NCBI RefSeq assembly: GCF_016134045.1
Contig: NZ_CP065915.1
Coordinates: 2,108,001 to 2,172,000 of the forward strand
DNA length: 64,000 bases
From: Pelagovum pacificum
GTDB lineage: Bacteria > Pseudomonadota > Alphaproteobacteria > Rhodobacterales > Rhodobacteraceae
Direction of reading: 5' to 3'
The notes under the pieces are model-generated. The model ran no database searches and was not told the origin of the DNA. It worked only from the letters and a program-made list of their open reading frames with translations. The number at the start of each line of letters is the position of its first letter. The first letter of the stretch is position 1. Positions 23,796 through 30,987 of this stretch are shown here, in pieces. The translations under genes and the position numbers were made by a program.

Positions 23796-24418
23796 CTCCG
23801 CTCGAGAGCGATCACGCGGTCGAGCACCTCTGCCACCTCGCCCTCCGGCCCGGTCATCGTCCGGCCTACGTCGGCAACGCGGATCTCGGTCCAGTCGGCG
23901 GGATCGGCGGCAAGCTCGGCGACACGCGTCTCAAGTGACGGGAAGTTGTGCTGCGGCCCCTTCGGCCCGTTGCGCCACGGCGGCGCGGAGCCGTGCGTGA
24001 CAAGCAGCAGCATACCGCCCGGCGTCACCGCCTGCGCCGCGCGGCGCACCACGGCCTGCCTCGGGAAGTCCTCGAACGGGGTTTCGAGGAACATGGCGAG
24101 CACGAGGTCGAACTGTCCCTCGGGAAAGCTCTCGCTCAGGTCGTGCCGCTCGGTCCGGACCCGGTCGCCCACGCCCGCCGCGATGGCGTTCGCACTAACG
24201 ATGTCGAGCGCGGCATGCGACAGGTCGACTGCCGTCACCTGCCAGCCGCGCTTCGCAAGCCAGACCGTATCGTCGCCCTTGCCGCAACCAAGTTCCAGCG
24301 CCCTGCCCGGCTTCCGGTCGGCGGCGAGGTCGGCAAGCACGGCAGAGGGGTTGCCCGATGTCTCGCGACTGCCGGTGGAATAACGGGTCTCCCAGAATTC
24401 GAAGGGGGTCTCGGTCAT
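23792..24418 (-). CDS. class I SAM-dependent methyltransferase
   Basis: This 208-residue protein has the class I methyltransferase fold: motif I ALELGCGKGDDTVWLA, the acidic residue ending strand 2 (VTAVDLSHAAL), and GQFDLVLAMFLETPFED. Its shape and the N-terminal FWETRYSTGS resemble TehB/thiopurine methyltransferase-like enzymes acting on small molecules, but no substrate can be named. The ATG at 24416-24418 follows AGGAG by 7 bases. The stop codon lies inside the palindrome shared with cpdB. Confidence 0.8.
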   Translation of the reverse strand: MTETPFEFWETRYSTGSRETSGNPSAVLADLAADRKPGRALELGCGKGDDTVWLAKRGWQVTAVDLSHAALDIVSANAIAAGVGDRVRTERHDLSESFPEGQFDLVLAMFLETPFEDFPRQAVVRRAAQAVTPGGMLLLVTHGSAPPWRNGPKGPQHNFPSLETRVAELAADPADWTEIRVADVGRTMTGPEGEVAEVLDRVIALERR

Positions 24419-24501
24419 GCGGTTCTCCTGTCGGCGCCAGATTCGTAACTTCATATATTACCTATTGGCGCGATCCACAAGCTGACCCTGTCGAAAACGA
24501 A

Positions 24502-24528
24502 ACGGGCCGGTGCATCGCACCGGCCCGT
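24502..24528 (-). terminator. terminator after the small secreted protein gene
   Basis: A perfect 12-bp stem (24502-24513 with 24517-24528) closes a 3-base loop. On the minus strand it is followed by TTCGTTTTCG. It lies 26 bases after the stop of the 24554-25048 gene and before the methyltransferase gene, so the two are separate units. Confidence 0.75.
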
Positions 24529-24553
24529 CCGTCTGTCCCCAGGTATCCTGAAT

Positions 24554-25048
24554 TCAGCGCGCGAAGGTCTCCATCCGGAGTTGCGCGTTGCAATATTCGC
24601 CGTCGAAGGTGCCGACCCAGATGTCCATCCGGCCGTTCGACGGGCGCGTCAGGCTGATGCGCGGGTCGAGGTTGCCGTTGTCGTCATCGTCGAAATACCA
24701 GTTCACGGCACCGGTGTTGATCAGCAGCGCGGCGTCGCATTCGGACACGACCGACACGACGAGGCGAACGCCGCCCATGTTGGACAGGTAGAAGCTGAAA
24801 TCGGGCTGCGTGGTGAAATAGCTCTGGCCGTAGTCGAGCTGGTCGGACCCGAGGCGGCTATAGATGTGCGAACAGCCGCCGAGGTTGTTCTGACCACCGG
24901 CGGTCACGGGGAAAAAGCGCGGCTGGCGCAGCTGGCCGCCGGAGGCTTCGTACTGTTCCACACCGGCAGTGTCGAAGCTCGGACAGGCCGCCGCTACGGT
25001 CGCCGAAAGACCGATGATGGCCAGGACGGCCAGAAAAAGACGTTTCAT
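24554..25048 (-). CDS. small secreted protein of unknown function
   Basis: This 164-residue protein has a clear Sec signal peptide (MKRLFLAVLAIIGLSATVAA, cleavage before CPSFD). The mature part has about four cysteines (CPSFD, GGCSH, SECDA, EYCNA), likely forming disulfides in the periplasm or outside. It contains an aspartate-rich FDDDDNGNLDP stretch that could bind calcium and MDIWVGTFDGEYCNA near the end, reminiscent of beta-sandwich pre-peptidase-like domains. I do not recognise the family with certainty. AAGGAGGG lies upstream of the ATG and a terminator follows. Confidence 0.75.
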   Translation of the reverse strand: MKRLFLAVLAIIGLSATVAAACPSFDTAGVEQYEASGGQLRQPRFFPVTAGGQNNLGGCSHIYSRLGSDQLDYGQSYFTTQPDFSFYLSNMGGVRLVVSVVSECDAALLINTGAVNWYFDDDDNGNLDPRISLTRPSNGRMDIWVGTFDGEYCNAQLRMETFAR

Positions 25049-25153
25049 CGGGAAAATCCCTCCTTGATTCAAGATGGCGGAAAGATAGCCGTGAAGTTGT
25101 CGTGGACGTAAGCGGAAATTTGCGCACTCCGGGTAAGGTTTTCCTCTATGGCC

Positions 25154-25188
25154 CAAAGAAAAAGGCCCGGAGCGGGTGCTCCGGGCCT
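25154..25188 (-). terminator. rho-independent terminator of sodB
   Basis: An 11-bp perfect stem pairs 25163-25173 with 25178-25188 around a 4-base loop. On the minus strand it is followed directly by TTTTTCTTT (25154-25162), a textbook terminator 27 bases after the sodB stop. Confidence 0.92.
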
Positions 25189-25215
25189 CGATAATCGACC
25201 AATGTGGCCAGTGGG

Positions 25216-25815
25216 TTACATGCGCGAGGCGACGTTTTCCCAGTTGACCAGGTTCGACAGGAAGTTGTCGATGTAGGCCGGACGCTTGTTGCGGAAGTCG
25301 ATGTAGTAGGAGTGCTCCCACACGTCGAGGCCGAGCAGCGCGGTCTGGTTGAAGCAGAGCGGGTTCACGCCGTTTTCGGTCTTCGTCACTTTCAGGCCAC
25401 CGTCGGTGTCCTTGACGAGCCATGCCCAGCCGGAGCCGAATTGGCCGGCGCCCGCGGCGGCGAACTCTTCCTTGAACTTGTCGACGGAGCCGAAGCTGTC
25501 GGTGATCGCGGATTCAAGCTCGGACGGCATGGAGCTGTCGTTCGGCGTCATCATTTCCCAGAACTGGTTGTGGTTCCAGAACTGCGAGGCGTTGTTGAAG
25601 ATACCGGACTGCGCGACGGCGTTGGCGTCGTAGGTGCCCTTGATGATTTCCTCGACGGACTTGCCGTCCCACTCGGTCCCGGCGATCGCCTTGTTGCCGT
25701 TGTCGACATAGGCCTTGTGGTGGATGTCATGGTGGAATTCGAGGGTCTCTTTGCTCATGCCCTTGCCCGCGAGAGCGTCGTGCGCATAGGGAAGGTCAGG
25801 AAGTTCGAAAGCCAT
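25216..25815 (-). CDS. sodB: iron-type superoxide dismutase
   Basis: This 199-residue enzyme converts superoxide to oxygen and hydrogen peroxide. The four metal ligands are visible: His28 (LEFHHDIHH), His82 (WNHNQFW), Asp164 and His168 (DVWEHSYY). The glutamine in NNASQFWNH sits where iron enzymes hold their second-sphere glutamine, so the iron form is likely, although cambialistic use of manganese is possible. There is no signal peptide, so it is cytoplasmic. It is a single-gene unit with its own promoter and terminator. Confidence 0.95.
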   Translation of the reverse strand: MAFELPDLPYAHDALAGKGMSKETLEFHHDIHHKAYVDNGNKAIAGTEWDGKSVEEIIKGTYDANAVAQSGIFNNASQFWNHNQFWEMMTPNDSSMPSELESAITDSFGSVDKFKEEFAAAGAGQFGSGWAWLVKDTDGGLKVTKTENGVNPLCFNQTALLGLDVWEHSYYIDFRNKRPAYIDNFLSNLVNWENVASRM

Positions 25816-25856
25816 TGAAAGCCCCTTTGGTGTCTGGTGTGAGTTTCACTGCCCCG

Positions 25857-25885
25857 TAACAAAGCCCTAAGACCGATCGGGTCAA
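25857..25885 (-). promoter_or_regulatory. sodB: possible sodB promoter
   Basis: On the minus strand TTGACC (25880-25885) and TTGTTA (25857-25862) are 17 bases apart, about 45 bases upstream of the sodB start codon. The -35 box is close to consensus and the -10 box is moderate. Confidence 0.45.
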
Positions 25886-26088
25886 GCTCGTTTGTCAAAC
25901 GACATGCACAGGGGGGAGGTTCCATACGCACAGAGGCGCGTTGCGGTGGACAGGTGTCATGTCACCGATATGCTTGAATGAAAGCAGGTCGCTGCCGCAT
26001 TGGTGTCAGAATGGCCGCCTAAATCCTTGCGGAACGCCGGAGCAGTGAACCAGGACAAGACCGCCAACAGGTCGGGAGAGGACGGGAC

Positions 26089-27591
26089 ATGAGCCCGAAG
26101 CACACCTACACGATCATGTCGATGATGAAGGACGAGGGACATTCCCTTGTCGAGTGGGTCGCCTACCACAAGCATATCGGCTTCGATAACATCGTGGTCT
26201 ACACCAACAACTGCTCCGACGGCACCGACCGGATGCTGATGCGGCTGGAGGAGCTGGGCTGGGTCCAGCACTTCCGCAACGACGTCCCCGAGGGCAAGAA
26301 GCCCCAGCCGAACGCGCTGAACCTCGGCCAGGCGAACCCCGAAGTCACCGACAGCGAATGGGTCCTGGTGATGGACGCCGACGAGTTCGTCTCCATCAAG
26401 TGCGGCAAGGGCCATATTCACGACCTCGTCGAACGCTTTCCCGAAGGCACGGATGCCATCGCGATGACATGGCGCTTCCACGGGTCGTCCGAGGTGACGC
26501 ACTGGAACCCCGGCATGGTGATCGAGAATTACACCAACGCCGCGCCCGACCGCTTCCGCAAGGGCTGGGGCGTGAAGTCGATGTTCCGTCCGAAGGCCGA
26601 CATCAAGTTCGGCATTCACCGCCCGACCAACAAGAAGGGCAAGATCGACAAGCTCGGCGACGAGGCCGACGTCCTGCGCAACTGGATCAACGGCTCCGGC
26701 AAGCCGATGCCCGAGGAATTCCAGAACCGCGGCTGGCGCTCCACCGGCAAGACGATCGGCTACAAGCTGGTCGAGATGAACCATTACGCGGTGAAGAGCT
26801 ACGAGGCCTACCTGCTCCGCCGGGTGCGCGGCAACGTCAACAACAAGCCCGACAAGTACAACGCCGGCTACTTCGCCATCTTCGACCGCAACGAGCAGGA
26901 GTCGCGCAACGCGCTGCGCCACCTCAAGGGCGTGAAGAAGAAGATGGCCGAGATCCTGTCGGATTCCGTGATGCGCGGCCTCCAGGACGAGGCGCAGGCC
27001 TTCCACGAGGCCAGGGTCGAGATGCTGCGCCAGTCCGGCGAATACGAGGAATGGCTCGCCCAGCTGAAGGAAGCGAGCGCGGTGGCGATCACCGAACTCG
27101 ACGAGGTACTCTTCACCCAACACCTGCCGAAGGCGTGGCAGGAACAGATCAAACGGATGCAGGCCGCCGGCGTGCCCGACAAGGCGATTGCCAAGATGGT
27201 CGCGAAATCCGTCGGCGTGAAGAAGGGCGACGCGGATACCCCCGACATCCAGCAGGCCCGCGAGGAAGGCGTCGACGTGCCCGAAGACGCACTGCCCGAC
27301 GAGATCGAGGAACTGATCGCGAAGGCTCGTGCCGCCCGCCAGGCGCTGGCGGAAGCTGCCGGGGCAGAGGGCGCGAAGGACGCGCCTGCCGACATGGCCG
27401 CGCCGGAGCCAACCGCGCCCGTCGCCACGGATCCCGAGGCCACCCCGCCGGCAGAGCCCCTGCCCGACCTGCCCCGGACCGCCGATCCGGCGGCCGAGGC
27501 CGAAGCCCGCAAGGATGGCAGCGCCGCCTCTGCCCCGTTGCCCCTTCAGAAGTCGCTGCCGGCGGATGCCGGCACGGAAACCGAAAGCTGA
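26089..27591 (+). CDS. glycosyltransferase family 2-like protein with long disordered tail
   Basis: This 500-residue protein has a GT2-like (Glyco_tranf_2_4/GT92-type) catalytic domain over residues 1-300: MSMMKDEGHSLVEWVAYHK at the start, the metal-binding DAD motif at 96-98 (VMDADEFV), and the later VEMNHYAVKSYEAYLLRR segment typical of this group. Residues 300-400 are helical; the last 100 residues are rich in alanine, proline and glutamate and look disordered. No membrane segment is visible, so it probably acts at the inner face of the membrane on a nucleotide-sugar donor. The next glycosyltransferase gene starts 5 bases later. Confidence 0.82.
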   Translation: MSPKHTYTIMSMMKDEGHSLVEWVAYHKHIGFDNIVVYTNNCSDGTDRMLMRLEELGWVQHFRNDVPEGKKPQPNALNLGQANPEVTDSEWVLVMDADEFVSIKCGKGHIHDLVERFPEGTDAIAMTWRFHGSSEVTHWNPGMVIENYTNAAPDRFRKGWGVKSMFRPKADIKFGIHRPTNKKGKIDKLGDEADVLRNWINGSGKPMPEEFQNRGWRSTGKTIGYKLVEMNHYAVKSYEAYLLRRVRGNVNNKPDKYNAGYFAIFDRNEQESRNALRHLKGVKKKMAEILSDSVMRGLQDEAQAFHEARVEMLRQSGEYEEWLAQLKEASAVAITELDEVLFTQHLPKAWQEQIKRMQAAGVPDKAIAKMVAKSVGVKKGDADTPDIQQAREEGVDVPEDALPDEIEELIAKARAARQALAEAAGAEGAKDAPADMAAPEPTAPVATDPEATPPAEPLPDLPRTADPAAEAEARKDGSAASAPLPLQKSLPADAGTETES

Positions 27592-27595
27592 TGCG

Positions 27596-28585
27596 ATGCG
27601 TAAACTGCTGCTCTCCACGATGAAGAACGAGGGGCCGTACCTGCTGGAGTGGCTCGCCTATCACAAGTCGATCGGCTTCACCGACTTCTGCATCTTTTCG
27701 AACGACTGCACCGACGGGTCGAACCTGATGCTCAACCGGCTCGACCAGATGGGCGTGATCCGGCATTTCGACAATCCGCTCGGCCCCCGCATGGACCCGC
27801 AACGCGCGGCCTACTCGCGCGCCAACAAGCTCGACTTCGTGCGCTCCGCCGACTGGGTGCTCATCATCGACGCCGACGAGTTCCTGAACGTCCACGTGGG
27901 CGAGCGCACCATCGACGCGCTGATCGAGGCGTGCCCCGGCGCCGACGCGGTGTCGATCAACTGGAAGATGATGGGCTCGGGTGGTCAGGCGCACATGTCC
28001 GACCACCTCGTCACCGAACGCTTCACCCGTGGCTCCACCAACGACAAGCCCGAGAACGGCCTCGTCTGGGGGTTCAAGACGCTCTTCAAGCCGTCGAAAT
28101 TCGACTATTTCGGCGTCCACAGACCCAAGTGGGAGAAGAACCGCGAGGACGTCGTCCCCGGCATCGTCCGCTGGGTGAACGCCGGCAACGAGGAGATGGG
28201 CGAGCAGTATCTCCGCAAGGGCTGGCGCTCCAACTCCGAGAACGTGTCCTACGAGTTCGCGCAGGTGAACCACTACGCCATCAAGAGCCGCGAGGAATTC
28301 CTGCTCAAGCGGCTGCGCGGCACCGCCAACAGCAAGAACAAGGACCGGATCGATACCGACTACTGGGGTAAGTACGACATCAACAGCCAGCAGGAAGACA
28401 GCATTCCGACAGACGGCATCCGTCCAATACTGGACGAATGGCTGGCCGACCCGGATCTCGCCGCGCTGAACCGGGCCTGCCTCGACTGCGCCAAGCGCGT
28501 GCTCGACTACCAGTTGCAGAACGCCGAGTACCGGACGTTCGTCGACACCGGCATCTTCCCGAAGAAGCAGCAGGAACCGGCCTGA
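27596..28585 (+). CDS. glycosyltransferase family 2-like protein
   Basis: This 329-residue protein is a paralogue of the preceding gene without the disordered tail. It shares MKNEGPYLLEWLAYHKSIGF, NDCTDGSNLMLNRLDQMG, the DAD motif at 92-94 (IIDADEFLN) and the QVNHYAIKSREEFLLKRLRG core. I chose the ATG at 27596 for the family N-terminus; an ATG 5 bases earlier is out of frame. Its stop overlaps the sulfotransferase start (TGATG), so all three genes form one coupled operon. Confidence 0.85.
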   Translation: MRKLLLSTMKNEGPYLLEWLAYHKSIGFTDFCIFSNDCTDGSNLMLNRLDQMGVIRHFDNPLGPRMDPQRAAYSRANKLDFVRSADWVLIIDADEFLNVHVGERTIDALIEACPGADAVSINWKMMGSGGQAHMSDHLVTERFTRGSTNDKPENGLVWGFKTLFKPSKFDYFGVHRPKWEKNREDVVPGIVRWVNAGNEEMGEQYLRKGWRSNSENVSYEFAQVNHYAIKSREEFLLKRLRGTANSKNKDRIDTDYWGKYDINSQQEDSIPTDGIRPILDEWLADPDLAALNRACLDCAKRVLDYQLQNAEYRTFVDTGIFPKKQQEPA

Positions 28586-29388
28586 TGGCACGCGGTCGCT
28601 TTTTCTGCATCGGCACCCACCACAAGACCGGGACCGTCTGGATGCGGCGCACGCTGGTGAAGTTCGCCGAGCAGGAAGAGATCCCGATCATCCGGATGAC
28701 GAAGCCCAACACCCTGCGCGAACTGCCCGAGAACGGCCCCGCGCTGGTGGTGAACTGGAACTCGCTCTTTCCGTTCCCGATGTTCCTGCAGCCCGAAGCG
28801 CGTTTTCTGCACATGATCCGCGATCCGCGCGATGTGCTGCTGTCGGGCGCGCGTTACCACCTGAGAGCCCCGCTCGGGAACGAGAAGTGGCTGGCGATGC
28901 CGCGCGCCGCGCTCGGCGGCAAGAGCTACCAGGAACATATGAACGCCCTGCCCGACCGGCTTGACCAGCTGCGCTTCGAAATGCACGGCAAGCACGCGGA
29001 ATCGCTCGCCGAGATGCTCGCCTGGCCCTACGGCCACCCGAGCGTAACGGACGTCCGCTACGAGGAGATGATCGGCGATACCGACTGCGCCCTGTTCCGC
29101 GCGGCGGTGACGGAGATGAATGTCGAGGGGTTCGACATCGACCGGCTCGTGCAGAATTACTGGACCCACAGCCTGTTCGGCGGCATCGCGGATTACGAGA
29201 ACCGCAAGGAAAACGTGAAGCAGCACGTGAAGTCGGCCGCCGTGTCGCAATGGAAGGACCACCTCCCGCGGGAGATCGCCGTCGAGTACGAGGCGACCTT
29301 CGGCCCCGCCCTGCGCCAGCTCGGTTACGCCACGGACGCCGCGTGGGTCGACGAGTGCCCCCCGGCTGCGGAGATCGCGGCGGCCTGA
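28585..29388 (+). CDS. sulfotransferase
   Basis: This 267-residue protein has the PAPS-dependent sulfotransferase pattern. The 5'-phosphosulfate loop is CIGTHHKTGTVWM (8-20), in which KTGT takes the role of the KSGT motif, and the 3'-phosphate motif is RDPRDVLLSGARYH (79-92). It would transfer sulfate from PAPS to a hydroxyl group. Because it is translationally coupled to a glycosyltransferase, a sulfated glycan or glycolipid is the most reasonable product, but no lipid carrier or export genes are present here. Confidence 0.83.
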   Translation: MARGRFFCIGTHHKTGTVWMRRTLVKFAEQEEIPIIRMTKPNTLRELPENGPALVVNWNSLFPFPMFLQPEARFLHMIRDPRDVLLSGARYHLRAPLGNEKWLAMPRAALGGKSYQEHMNALPDRLDQLRFEMHGKHAESLAEMLAWPYGHPSVTDVRYEEMIGDTDCALFRAAVTEMNVEGFDIDRLVQNYWTHSLFGGIADYENRKENVKQHVKSAAVSQWKDHLPREIAVEYEATFGPALRQLGYATDAAWVDECPPAAEIAAA

Positions 29389-29392
29389 CCGT

Positions 29393-30397
29393 TCAGCCGG
29401 TGGGCGCCTTGTCCGCGCGCACGATCTCGATCCGCTCCAGCAACTCGCCGAAGCCTGGGTCCTCGCGCAGTTCCGCGACGCGACGCTTGGAATGGGCGAC
29501 GGCCCTGTCGTGCAGCCGCTTCAGCTCCGGATCCTTGCGCAACTCGACGACCGCGTCGCGCAAGTCGGGGATGTGGCGATCGATCCGGTCGTTCAGCAGA
29601 TCGTTGTGATCGTATTTTTCCCAGTAGCCGACCCAGTTGCCGAAGTCGGAGAAGTTGGCGTCGCCCCGATCCATCTTGCAGACGAAATTCTCGACCGCGC
29701 GGATCGCGTAATGGTTCAGCTGAACGAGGTCGTAGCCGTAGTGCGGCGAGACAAGGAATTTCACGTCGCGGGTCAGGTCCGTGTCTTCGGGCAGCGGTTC
29801 GCCCGACCCGTTCACCGGCCGCACGAGGTCGAGCTTTGGCCGGCGGAACACCGGTGAATGATTGTTCCAGCGTTTGGCCTGCGCGGACCGGTGCGTCAGC
29901 GTCTTGACCCCGCGCCGGTTCAGGTGCCGCTGGTATTTGCCGCTCTTGTCGGCGGACCATTTGAACGCCTCGGTGGTCAGGCCATCCTCGTAGGCGACCT
30001 TGCCGGAGGAGCCGAAATTATGCTGTGACATGCAGATCATGTTGGCGTCGCCGACCGCGTCGAACAGGTCCGTGATGCGGCCCTGCCCGGCATTCACGCA
30101 GATGAACTCGTCCACGTCGAAATGCACGACCCAGTCCGACCGGCCGAGCCGGGCGGAGCTGTTGATGTAGTTGATGACCTCGCGATGATGCTTCTCGCTT
30201 TGGTTGGTCATCGACGGGTTCGGGTAGTGCCGCAGCAGGCCGAGCTCGTCGAGCCGCTCGAGCATCTGGTCGGTGCCGTCGGTACAGTCGTTGCTGAAGA
30301 CGAGGATGTCGTTGATCCCGATCAGCCGGTGATAGGCGACCCACTCGAGGATGTAGGGCGCCTCGTTCTTCATCGGCGTGATGGAGGTGATCCGCAT
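29393..30397 (-). CDS. glycosyltransferase family 2-like protein
   Basis: This 334-residue protein is a third paralogue of the two glycosyltransferases, encoded on the opposite strand and meeting the sulfotransferase gene tail to tail with a 4-base gap. It shows MKNEAPYILEWVAYHRLIG, SNDCTDGTDQMLERLDELG, the DxD motif DVDEF at 94-98 and QLNHYAIRAVENFVCKMDRG. The open frame extends 144 codons upstream into the hairpin and soxG, but the family N-terminus fixes the ATG at 30395-30397. Confidence 0.85.
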   Translation of the reverse strand: MRITSITPMKNEAPYILEWVAYHRLIGINDILVFSNDCTDGTDQMLERLDELGLLRHYPNPSMTNQSEKHHREVINYINSSARLGRSDWVVHFDVDEFICVNAGQGRITDLFDAVGDANMICMSQHNFGSSGKVAYEDGLTTEAFKWSADKSGKYQRHLNRRGVKTLTHRSAQAKRWNNHSPVFRRPKLDLVRPVNGSGEPLPEDTDLTRDVKFLVSPHYGYDLVQLNHYAIRAVENFVCKMDRGDANFSDFGNWVGYWEKYDHNDLLNDRIDRHIPDLRDAVVELRKDPELKRLHDRAVAHSKRRVAELREDPGFGELLERIEIVRADKAPTG

Positions 30398-30398
30398 C

Positions 30399-30451
30399 CA
30401 GTCCGTCCCTGCCCGTCGTCCGGCGAGACTACCGGGCGCCGGGACGGACTG
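30399..30451 (-). terminator. long hairpin between soxG and the glycosyltransferase gene
   Basis: CAGTCCGTCCC (30399-30409) pairs perfectly with GGGACGGACTG (30441-30451), and an inner GCCCG/CGGGC pair (30411-30415, 30433-30437) extends the structure. It fills nearly the whole 62-base gap between the soxG stop and the next start codon on the minus strand. There is no T run; it could end the sox transcript or shield the glycosyltransferase ribosome binding site. Confidence 0.5.
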
Positions 30452-30459
30452 TCCATGCG

Positions 30460-30987
30460 TCAGCCGTAGAAACCGACCGTACCGGAGGCGGCCGCGTTCT
30501 GCAGCAGGCCCTCGACGTAGTCGGCGACGGAGGCGAAGCAGAAGACCTCCGCCTCGGTCTCGGAGCGGACCCAGATCGCCGCGGCAACCTGCGCCAGCCG
30601 AGTCCGCCGCATCGTGCCGGGCGGCAGCGCGGCGGGCGCGGCATCGGCGGGGCTGAGGCGGGCGACGACCTCTCTCCAGCCGGAACCGGAGAGGCGGAAC
30701 ACCGCGCGCGCGTCGGACAGGTCCGTCGCCATGTGGTGCGTGCCGGAGAGGCTGTCGGACAATTGCCCGATAGCGGACGGCACGGCGTCGATGGGCGTCA
30801 GCAACAGCAGCTCGTCCGGTGACATCCACGCGATGCCGCCTTCGCCCGCGAGCGTCGCGCCACGCATGTCCGGTATCTCGGCGCCGGTGACCGTCTTGCA
30901 GGCACCGCGAAGCGCGTCGGACGACAGGTCACCGCGCAGCGAAATCATGCCGCGCAACGGCTGTCTGGAAACGGACACGTCAGACAT
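30460..30987 (-). CDS. soxG: sarcosine oxidase gamma subunit
   Basis: This 175-residue protein is the gamma subunit of heterotetrameric sarcosine oxidase. It begins MSDVSVSRQPLRGMISLRGDL and contains GIAWMSPDELLLL and ATDLSDARAVFRLSGSGWREVVARL, the conserved GcvT-like half shared by this family. It stabilises the complex next to the folate-binding part of the alpha subunit. The ATG overlaps the soxA stop by 8 bases. Confidence 0.92.
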   Translation of the reverse strand: MSDVSVSRQPLRGMISLRGDLSSDALRGACKTVTGAEIPDMRGATLAGEGGIAWMSPDELLLLTPIDAVPSAIGQLSDSLSGTHHMATDLSDARAVFRLSGSGWREVVARLSPADAAPAALPPGTMRRTRLAQVAAAIWVRSETEAEVFCFASVADYVEGLLQNAAASGTVGFYG

